NCBI GenBank assembly: GCA_021297975.1
Contig: JAJTHO010000040.1
Location: 1-6,724 of the forward strand
Direction of reading: 5' to 3'
DNA from: Alphaproteobacteria bacterium
GTDB taxonomy: Bacteria; Pseudomonadota; Alphaproteobacteria; JAJTHO01
Length of the DNA stretch: 6,724 nt
The first letter of the stretch is position 1. Each line of letters starts with the position of its first letter. A model generated the notes under the pieces. It saw nothing but the letters and a program-made list of their open reading frames with translations. It was not told where the DNA came from and made no database searches. Shown here in pieces: positions 1-4,757 of this stretch. The translations under genes and the position numbers were made by a program.

Positions 1-812
1 CCGTTTTCGAGCACGGCTTCCGATTTCAGGATGCGCAGGTTGCGATCACCCACCGCGCCTTTGGCCGGATCGGCATTAAAGGCATCGTTGGTGTATTCAG
101 CAACAATTTTACCGCCCTTAACGAGATCACCAGCAGGCACTTTCAGGCTGACAACTTGCGATTGACCAGCGGAGAAATCGCTCTTGATTTCTTGGGTTGC
201 AACCACGGTATTACCCAGTTTCACGCGGATAATCGGTGCGCCCTTACCATCGATACCGCCAAACAAATCGCCAGAAACAGTAAGATTTAAGGTGACGATA
301 TCTGTTGCCTTGACTTCAATTGCAGATGGGGGAGTCGGTGTGGGCGTAGGAACCGGGGTTGGGGTTGGAACCGGAGTAGGCGTAGGAACTGGTGTTGGGG
401 TTGGTGCGGGAGTCGGTGTTCCTGTAGCAGTTAGAACAACATCGTTAAAATCATTGTCCCCACCACCAGTCAGATCTTCAAACCGCACTGTACCATCAGA
501 TTCTTTGCGAGCTTGAACGGTATTGGTCACGCTAAAATAAGGAGAACTCGTAGACCTGCCTTCGAAAGTGGCCACAACGGTGCTACCGCTAATGCTAAAT
601 TGAACGCCTTCTTTGGCCGTGCCGTTTGCGTTGAGGGCACCGATATGCCGAAGTGAGTTTCCAAGGTTTGCGGCTAATGCAAGCTTGCTATCATCGGCTA
701 CAGTAAATGTTTTACCGAGGCTGCTCTTCACAGAGGCTACAATTAACTTGTCACCATCAAATATTGCGTTGTCAAAACCTGCTTCTGAGCTGGCTACTGT
801 GTAGGTTGTCAT
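1..812 (-). CDS. Modular carbohydrate-binding protein with DUF4114-like domain, PT linker and CBM60-like domain (C-terminus cut by window edge)
   Basis: The minus strand is open from the ATG at 812-810 to the left edge: 270 complete codons with no stop, so the C-terminus lies outside. Residues 1-130 form a beta-rich, Gly/Ser/Thr/Val-rich domain ending in FEDLTGGGDNDFNDVVL (111-127). That acidic motif resembles the calcium-binding end of DUF4114-type secreted proteins. Residues about 132-162 are a Pro-Thr linker. Residues about 163-270 resemble the calcium-dependent xylan-binding modules CBM60/CBM36; the clearest signature is EYTNDAF (239-245) followed by GDRNLRI (255-261), where the Asp residues would be calcium ligands. 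There is no N-terminal signal peptide, so if exported it may use a type I (RTX-like) route; this is inference. A catalytic domain could follow beyond the edge. The start is supported by an AGGGA seven bases upstream. Sampled lines are about 40-53% GC, lower than the core genes. The domain assignment is from motif recognition and has not been searched. Confidence 0.8.
   Translation of the reverse strand, partial: MTTYTVASSEAGFDNAIFDGDKLIVASVKSSLGKTFTVADDSKLALAANLGNSLRHIGALNANGTAKEGVQFSISGSTVVATFEGRSTSSPYFSVTNTVQARKESDGTVRFEDLTGGGDNDFNDVVLTATGTPTPAPTPTPVPTPTPVPTPTPVPTPTPTPPSAIEVKATDIVTLNLTVSGDLFGGIDGKGAPIIRVKLGNTVVATQEIKSDFSAGQSQVVSLKVPAGDLVKGGKIVAEYTNDAFNADPAKGAVGDRNLRILKSEAVLEN
327..419 (-). 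repeat. Tandem repeat encoding Pro-Thr linker (PTPTPV units)
   Basis: On the coding (minus) strand this stretch encodes alternating proline and threonine with Val, Ala or Thr at every sixth position. The PTPTPV hexapeptide is repeated three times and flanked by degenerate copies. At DNA level the period is about 18 bases, and synonymous differences between copies show that it is old enough to have diverged. PT linkers typically separate independently folding binding modules in secreted carbohydrate-active proteins, which fits the domains on either side. Such repeats can change length by slippage or recombination without shifting the frame. Confidence 0.9.
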
Positions 813-819
813 GGTTTAG

Positions 820-824
820 TCCCT
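820..824 (-). promoter_or_regulatory. Ribosome binding site of the carbohydrate-binding protein gene
   Basis: The minus strand reads AGGGA here, seven bases before the ATG at 812. This is a reasonable Shine-Dalgarno match at normal spacing, and it decides the start for a gene whose other end is not visible. Confidence 0.55.
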
Positions 825-974
825 GTGATAAGTTTTTAAAAGGCTGTTTAACGGAAAAATAAGGTTTTTTCTATGGTTCAGAGTATTACTATAGTGGCAT
901 TTAAGTCCTGAATTGTGTCTGTAAGATTTATGTCTGCTACAAGTAAATATCGGCGTTAAATAGTATCTAAAAAA

Positions 975-984
975 TACGTAAATT
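975..984. repeat. First copy of direct repeat TACGTAAATT
   Basis: TACGTAAATT occurs here and again at 1283-1292, in the same orientation and preceded in both cases by a run of A. The core TACGTA is self-complementary, as expected of a dimeric regulator site. In a region this AT-rich a 10-base match could be coincidence, but both copies sit in the same non-coding gap. The binding protein is unknown. Confidence 0.4.
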
Positions 985-1260
985 ACATCAACATTTAAAT
1001 TGTGCCAATATTCTTTTTATAACCAATAAACGTTATCGCTGTCAAATCAAAAGATATGCCCATATGTGAATTGTGAGCCATTGAAACTCTTGAAAATTCT
1101 TATTAAGATGTCAACTAATAGCAAATCAGGGGCTTTAAAAGCGAATTAGTCATGTTATTTGCTGCTGTATTGGAGTGTAAAGCTAACAGTTTTATTTTAG
1201 TTAAAAATGTATTTTTTGTGTCTTCAATCACTCTTTTAAAGCAGTCATACTCTTCGCGTT

Positions 1261-1292
1261 GTGTAAAATCAGTGTAAAAAAGTACGTAAATT
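1261..1292. promoter_or_regulatory. Helically phased GTAAA repeats upstream of nuoE, including second TACGTAAATT
   Basis: GTGTAAAA begins at 1261 and again at 1272, exactly 11 bases apart. The second TACGTAAATT follows at 1283. The shared GTAAA core therefore falls at 1263, 1274 and 1286, about one DNA turn apart and all on the same face of the helix. The cluster ends about 65 bases before the nuoE start codon. This layout is typical of operators where several regulator subunits bind side by side, or of AT-tract silencer sites, but no regulator can be named from sequence. Confidence 0.4.
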
Positions 1293-1358
1293 TTTAATTG
1301 GCATGATCAACCGATATTTCCCACTTGAGCATCGCGCCGTTCCGGATTAGCACACAGC

Positions 1359-1907
1359 ATGACCAGCTTCATCTTTACCCCCGAAAATCTTTCCCGCGCC
1401 GGGCGCATTGTTGCTAAGTATCCGTCGGGGCGGCAAGCCTCGGCGGCGCTGCCGCTTCTCGATATTGCTCAGCGGCAAAACGGCGGCTGGCTTTCGAAAG
1501 ATGCCATTCAATATCTGGCGGATTACCTCAGCATGCCCCTGATGCGGCTGTATGAGGTGGCCAGTTTTTATACCATGTTTAACCTTAAGCCGGTGGGGAA
1601 GCATCTGGTACAGCTGTGCCGCACCACGCCGTGCTGGCTGCGCGGCAGTGATGAGGTCGCCAAAGCCTGTAAAAGTGAGCTGCACATTGGCCTTGGTGAG
1701 ACAACCCCGGATAACGGCTTTACCCTGATGGAAGTGGAATGCCTCGGCGCGTGCGTAAATGCCCCAGTTGTGCAGATTAACGACGATTATTATGAGGATT
1801 TAAGCGCAGACAGCGTTGTTTCTATCCTCCGCGCGCTGAAAGAGGGTAAGACGCCCCCTAAAGGCAGCCAGACGGGGCGGCAGTTCTCTGCGCCTGTCGC
1901 CGCCTAA
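1359..1907 (+). CDS. nuoE: NADH-quinone oxidoreductase subunit E (24 kDa, [2Fe-2S])
   Basis: This 182-residue protein matches the thioredoxin-like 24-kDa subunit of complex I. Together with NuoF it forms the NADH-oxidising tip on the cytoplasmic side and carries the N1a [2Fe-2S] cluster. The four ligands are present in the standard C-x4-C and C-x3-C pattern: Cys87 and Cys92 (CRTTPC), Cys128 and Cys132 (CLGAC). Further family signatures are FTPENLSRAGRI near the N-terminus, LLDIAQRQNGGWL (33-45), YEVASFYTMFNLKPVGKH (65-82) and QINDDYYEDL (139-148). Length and sequence are those of alphaproteobacterial/mitochondrial-type NuoE rather than formate dehydrogenase or hydrogenase homologues. The start is the first in-frame ATG; the Shine-Dalgarno is poor (GGAT about 12 bases upstream). 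It stands alone: an AT-rich gap precedes it and uppP faces it. No nuoD or nuoF is adjacent, which is unusual because nuo genes normally form one operon. Confidence 0.95.
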   Translation: MTSFIFTPENLSRAGRIVAKYPSGRQASAALPLLDIAQRQNGGWLSKDAIQYLADYLSMPLMRLYEVASFYTMFNLKPVGKHLVQLCRTTPCWLRGSDEVAKACKSELHIGLGETTPDNGFTLMEVECLGACVNAPVVQINDDYYEDLSADSVVSILRALKEGKTPPKGSQTGRQFSAPVAA

Positions 1908-1908
1908 T

Positions 1909-2709
1909 TCACACAATCATCAATAGCGCCGAGCCCACTACAATCCGATACCAGCCAAACGGGGTAAACCCATATTGGTGGACAAAATACAGCGCATAGC
2001 GAACGACGATGGCGGCGGTGATAAACGCCATGACTGTGCCGAGCAGCATCAGCCCCGCCGCATCCTCCGCCGCTTTCAGCGCATCCCAGTTCTTATACAA
2101 ATCAAAGGTTGCCGCCCCCAGCATGGTGGGGATGGCGAGGAAAAAGGAAAACTCCATCGCCGCTTTTCTATCTGCGCCAAATAGCCATGCGCCTAGAATC
2201 GTTGCCCCTGAGCGCGAGACGCCGGGAATCATCGCGAGCGCTTGGAAAAAGCCAACTTTGAGGGAAAACCACGCGGGCATGGTCTCAACCTCATAATATT
2301 TGGGCTGGAGCCGCAATTTATCCACCGCGATGATGAAAATACCCCCTAAAAGCAGTGACCACGCCACCACCACCTCATTAAACAGCCGTTCTTTGATAAT
2401 GTCGTGAAACAGCACCCCCAAAACGGCGGCGGGCAGGAAGCCAAGCAGGATATTGCGGGTGAACAGCTGCGCCTCGCGTTTGTGCGGCAGGCCAACAACG
2501 ACCTTCCAAAGACGTTGAAAATAAACCATGCACACCGCAAGGATTGCGCCGAACTGGATGACAACTTCAAAAACATTCCCCGGCACACTCTGGAAATCCA
2601 GAAAATGTCCGGCTAAGATGAGATGCCCGGTGGAGGAGACGGGCAAAAACTCTGTAAGCCCCTCAATAATGCCCATCAGGGCTGCATAAAAATACGCCGT
2701 AAAATCCAT
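1909..2709 (-). CDS. uppP: Undecaprenyl-diphosphate phosphatase (UppP/BacA family)
   Basis: This is a complete 266-residue integral membrane protein of normal family length. It removes a phosphate from undecaprenyl diphosphate, recycling the lipid carrier for peptidoglycan and other surface glycans; overproduction of family members gives bacitracin resistance. The first signature region, EGLTEFLPVSSTGHL (16-30), carries the conserved Glu16, Glu20, Ser26 and His29. The second, PGVSRSGATI (162-171), carries the catalytic Arg166. Several long hydrophobic segments follow the BacA pattern, including about 47-64, 87-104, 113-129, 153-160, 187-200 and 217-240. The start ATG at 2709 gives the standard N-terminus with the first helix running straight into the Glu motif; no clear Shine-Dalgarno precedes it. 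The gene is divergent from gltD and convergent with nuoE, and the two stop codons are separated by a single base. Confidence 0.97.
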   Translation of the reverse strand: MDFTAYFYAALMGIIEGLTEFLPVSSTGHLILAGHFLDFQSVPGNVFEVVIQFGAILAVCMVYFQRLWKVVVGLPHKREAQLFTRNILLGFLPAAVLGVLFHDIIKERLFNEVVVAWSLLLGGIFIIAVDKLRLQPKYYEVETMPAWFSLKVGFFQALAMIPGVSRSGATILGAWLFGADRKAAMEFSFFLAIPTMLGAATFDLYKNWDALKAAEDAAGLMLLGTVMAFITAAIVVRYALYFVHQYGFTPFGWYRIVVGSALLMIV

Positions 2710-2724
2710 AGCGGCTTTGTACGC

Positions 2725-2740
2725 CCAATTAACGAATTGG
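2725..2740. promoter_or_regulatory. Inverted repeat CCAATT-AACG-AATTGG in the uppP/gltD divergent region
   Basis: Two perfect 6-base inverted arms (2725-2730 and 2735-2740) flank AACG. The element lies in the 68-base gap between the divergent starts of uppP and gltD, 15 bases from uppP and 37 bases from gltD. Its position suits an operator controlling either or both promoters. The stem is AT-rich and is not followed by a T-run, so it does not look like a terminator. No known regulator is recognised, and the promoter elements in this gap are too weak to call. Confidence 0.4.
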
Positions 2741-2765
2741 CAAGAGTCATCCGACTAGATGCATA

Positions 2766-2772
2766 AAGGAGA
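2766..2772 (+). promoter_or_regulatory. Shine-Dalgarno sequence of gltD
   Basis: AAGGAGA lies five bases before a GTG codon at 2778 and is the strongest ribosome binding site in the window. It fixes GTG as the gltD start; the resulting protein begins with the normal short segment before the Fe-S cysteines. Confidence 0.75.
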
Positions 2773-2777
2773 GAACC

Positions 2778-4202
2778 GTGGCCTCAACACTGCTGAATTT
2801 TCTGGGCACACCCCAAGCCTACCCCGATAAACGGGATGCGGCTGCGCGGGCGCGTGATTTTCGCGAAATATACGAGGAATTTCAGCCGCAAAAGGCGGCC
2901 ATCCAAGCCGGGCGCTGCTCGCAATGCGGCATACCCTTTTGCCAGGTGCACTGCCCGCTGGGGAACAACATCCCCGATTGGTTGATGTTGACGGCGGAGG
3001 GGCGGCTTCAGGAGGCCTATGCTGTCTCCAGCGCCACCAACACCTTCCCGGAAATTTGTGGCCGCATTTGCCCGCAGGATAAGCTGTGTGAGGGTAATTG
3101 TGTCGTTGAGAAAGACTTTGGCGCTATCACGATTGGTGCGGTGGAAAAGTATATCACGGATACGGCGTGGTCAAACGGCTGGGTTGCGCCGCTGCGGGCG
3201 GCTCAAACCCTGCCACTGTCGGTGGGGATTATCGGCGCGGGCCCCGCGGGTCTAGCGGCGGCAGAGGTGTTGCGGCGAGCGGGCGCATCGGTCACGGTGT
3301 ATGATCGCTATGACCGCGTCGGCGGGCTTCTCATGTATGGCATCCCCAATTTTAAACTGGAAAAAAGCGTGGTGCAGCGCCGGGCGGATTGGCTTTATGA
3401 TGGGGGCATTGAGTTTACGCTGAACACACACGTGGATGCGCTCGCGTTCGCGAGCCTCCGGGCAAAGCATGACCGGCTGCTGATTGCAACCGGGGTGTAT
3501 GCGGCGCGGAATACCAACGCTTTAAACAGTAGTCTGCCCGGTATTGTGGCGGCGCTGCCTTATTTAACCGCGAGTAATAAAAGCAATCTCGGCGCGGCGC
3601 TTGCGGACGAATGGAACACACACGGCCAGCGCGTTGTGGTTATCGGCGGCGGGGACACGGCGATGGATTGCGTGCGCACAGCGATTCGGCAGGGGGCGGC
3701 CTCCGTCACCTGTCTGTATCGCCGGGATAAGGCCAACATGCCCGGATCGAGCCGTGAGGTGCACCACGCGATGGAAGAAGGCGTCACGTTTGAATGGCTG
3801 GCGCAGCCGGTCGCGTTTCAGGGCGCGGGGCGCGTTGAGGCTGTTGCGGCCGAACGGATGCAACTGGTAACAGCCGGGCGCGGCCGCGCCGAGGTTGCGC
3901 CGCTGGCGAACAGCGGGTTTAAGCTCCCGGCGGATAAAGTGATTCTGGCGCTGGGCTTTGAGCCGGAAGATTACCCGGCGCAGTTTGGCCAGCCGGGCTT
4001 AAAAACCCGGGCAAACGGCACGCTGGCGGTGGATGCAGGGTTTCAGACATCATTGCCGGGGGTGTATGCGGCGGGGGATAGCGTGCGCGGGGCGTCTTTA
4101 GTTGTTTGGGCGACTAAAGAGGGGCGCGATGCGGCGGCGGCGATGTTGTCAGAAGCGGCGCAGAGTGTTAGACTAGAGCAGCACACAGCAGGTAGACGAT
4201 GA
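2778..4202 (+). CDS. gltD: Glutamate synthase [NADPH] small (beta) subunit
   Basis: This complete 474-residue flavoprotein is the electron-input subunit of bacterial glutamate synthase (GOGAT). It takes electrons from NADPH through FAD and passes them via Fe-S clusters to the large subunit. Visible parts in order: a cysteine cluster at Cys47, Cys50, Cys55 and Cys59; a second at Cys94, Cys98, Cys104 and Cys108; the FAD-binding Rossmann motif GAGPAG (153-158) with YDRYDRVGGLLMYGIPNFKL after it; the NADPH-binding motif VVVIGGGDTAMDC (286-298) with CLYRRDKANMPGS; and the C-terminal FAD motif VYAAGDSVRGASLVVWATKEGRDAA. Translation starts at GTG behind a strong ribosome binding site. It is first in the operon gltD-antitoxin-toxin-gltB; its stop codon overlaps the antitoxin start by four bases (ATGA). 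The small subunit precedes the large one here, the reverse of the gltBD order in Escherichia coli. Related small-subunit-like proteins exist (e.g. dihydropyrimidine dehydrogenase NADPH domain), but the adjacent gltB settles the identity. Confidence 0.97.
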   Translation: MASTLLNFLGTPQAYPDKRDAAARARDFREIYEEFQPQKAAIQAGRCSQCGIPFCQVHCPLGNNIPDWLMLTAEGRLQEAYAVSSATNTFPEICGRICPQDKLCEGNCVVEKDFGAITIGAVEKYITDTAWSNGWVAPLRAAQTLPLSVGIIGAGPAGLAAAEVLRRAGASVTVYDRYDRVGGLLMYGIPNFKLEKSVVQRRADWLYDGGIEFTLNTHVDALAFASLRAKHDRLLIATGVYAARNTNALNSSLPGIVAALPYLTASNKSNLGAALADEWNTHGQRVVVIGGGDTAMDCVRTAIRQGAASVTCLYRRDKANMPGSSREVHHAMEEGVTFEWLAQPVAFQGAGRVEAVAAERMQLVTAGRGRAEVAPLANSGFKLPADKVILALGFEPEDYPAQFGQPGLKTRANGTLAVDAGFQTSLPGVYAAGDSVRGASLVVWATKEGRDAAAAMLSEAAQSVRLEQHTAGRR

Positions 4203-4465
4203 CACTCGAACTCTCCCCCCACCACGAACATTTCATCAACGCGCAGGTTGCCTCTGGCCGTTTTGCAACCGCCGAAGACGTTATCCAATCGGCGCTGGAG
4301 CTTTTAGAAGAGCGGGAAGCGGTGCGATCTGAAAAACAACGCGTCTGGGATGAGGCGATTGAAAAGGGGTATCAGCAGTATCTGCGCGGCGATGTGGTGA
4401 GCGGGAGTATCGACGAAATATTTGCGAGAGCGCGAAAACTATCGGGCATTGCCGATGCAGATTGA
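4199..4465 (+). CDS. Type II antitoxin, ParD-like (ribbon-helix-helix)
   Basis: This 88-residue protein has the layout of ParD-family antitoxins: a short N-terminal strand (TLELS), a first helix ending in INAQVASGRF, then ATAEDVIQSALELLEERE (23-40) as the second helix of the DNA-binding ribbon-helix-helix. A charged, probably flexible C-terminal half (about 41-88) would wrap the toxin. Antitoxins of this type neutralise a cognate ParE/RelE toxin and repress their own promoter. The toxin gene follows directly, overlapping by 11 bases, in the usual antitoxin-first order. The start overlaps the gltD stop as ATGA; AGG at 4190-4192, inside the end of gltD, is the likely Shine-Dalgarno. No separate promoter is visible, so it is probably made from the gltD transcript. 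Sampled lines are 50-55% GC, lower than gltD and gltB. Family assignment is from sequence pattern, not a search. Confidence 0.88.
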   Translation: MTLELSPHHEHFINAQVASGRFATAEDVIQSALELLEEREAVRSEKQRVWDEAIEKGYQQYLRGDVVSGSIDEIFARARKLSGIADAD

Positions 4466-4757
4466 TCTCACAAAAGATGCCTTAAGCGATTTGGCAGACA
4501 TTCAACGTTACACTGCGTTGAATTGGGGATTGCGTCAGGCGCAGCGCTATGAAAACAAGCTAAAGAAATGTTTTGAAGCTGTTGCCAAAAACCCTAAACG
4601 CGCCGTGATGCGCGACGGCATACCAAGAAAGCTAAAAGCGTTTATGTGCCAGAAGCATGTGCTTATTTTTGATGCAACAGATAAAAAAGTTTCAATTGTG
4701 CGCATCTTACACCAAGCCATGGATCCTCGGCTGCATCTTGATAACGGTGTCGCATGA
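4455..4757 (+). CDS. Type II toxin, RelE/ParE family
   Basis: This 100-residue basic protein has the ParE/RelE pattern: LTKDALSDLADIQRYTALNWG (residues 5-25, given here as its key run L5, T6, A9, D12, L13, I16, Y19, W24), QAQRYENKL (28-36), AKNPKR (44-49), a central basic stretch (RKLKAF, 58-63), H68-V-L-I-F strand, and VRILHQAMDPRLHL (82-95), the conserved C-terminal RILH-x-x-MD block. Family members either poison DNA gyrase (ParE) or cleave mRNA on the ribosome (RelE); which applies here cannot be told. The ATG at 4455 gives the standard N-terminus and overlaps the antitoxin by 11 bases; an in-frame upstream extension to 4422 would lie wholly inside the antitoxin gene and lacks family similarity. 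The stop overlaps the gltB start (ATGA). Lines 4501-4740 are 108 G or C of 240, 45%, the lowest of any gene in the operon, which suggests acquisition. The reading frame is intact and nothing indicates decay. Confidence 0.9.
   Translation: MQIDLTKDALSDLADIQRYTALNWGLRQAQRYENKLKKCFEAVAKNPKRAVMRDGIPRKLKAFMCQKHVLIFDATDKKVSIVRILHQAMDPRLHLDNGVA

Larger units (their letters stand above)
813..1358. other. AT-rich non-coding region between divergent genes
   Basis: This is 546 bases with no convincing gene on either strand. Four sampled 60-base lines (901-1140 and 1201-1260, taking lines 901, 961, 1081 and 1201) contain 66 G or C of 240, about 28%, against about 65-73% in gltD and gltB. The last ~40 bases before nuoE return to a GC-rich composition. 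The region must hold the promoters of the minus-strand carbohydrate-binding gene and of nuoE, but no -35/-10 pair stands out enough to call. It contains short dyads (ACTATAGT at 888-895, GCTTTAAAAGC at 1132-1142) and repeated GTAAA-type motifs described separately. No hairpin plus T-run terminator was recognised. Confidence 0.7.

Noticed and set aside
184..516. Plus-strand 110-codon frame rich in Gly-Val repeats
   Set aside because: It is the antisense reading of the Pro-Thr linker of the minus-strand gene; repeat DNA keeps several frames open.
888..895. TATAGT on the minus strand as a -10 box for the carbohydrate-binding gene
   Set aside because: No acceptable -35 element was found at 16-18 bases, and such hexamers are expected by chance in this AT-rich stretch.
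1152..1277. Plus-strand 41-codon open frame (starts MLFAAVLECK) in the AT-rich gap
   Set aside because: It has no Shine-Dalgarno, no recognisable similarity, and its 3' end runs into the repeated GTAAA motifs that look regulatory. A frame of this length is not strong evidence by itself.
1298..1303. TTGGCA as a -35 box for nuoE
   Set aside because: It matches the consensus at five of six positions, but the sequence 16-18 bases downstream (about 1320-1327) is not like a -10 box.
813..1358. CRISPR array, tRNA or insertion-sequence remnants in the AT-rich gap
   Set aside because: No regularly spaced repeats of CRISPR length, no cloverleaf-like sequence and no terminal inverted repeats with transposase fragments were seen.
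4422..4454. In-frame upstream extension of the toxin gene
   Set aside because: It would add 11 residues (MRERENYRALP) encoded entirely within the antitoxin gene and absent from the family pattern; the ATG at 4455 gives the normal N-terminus.
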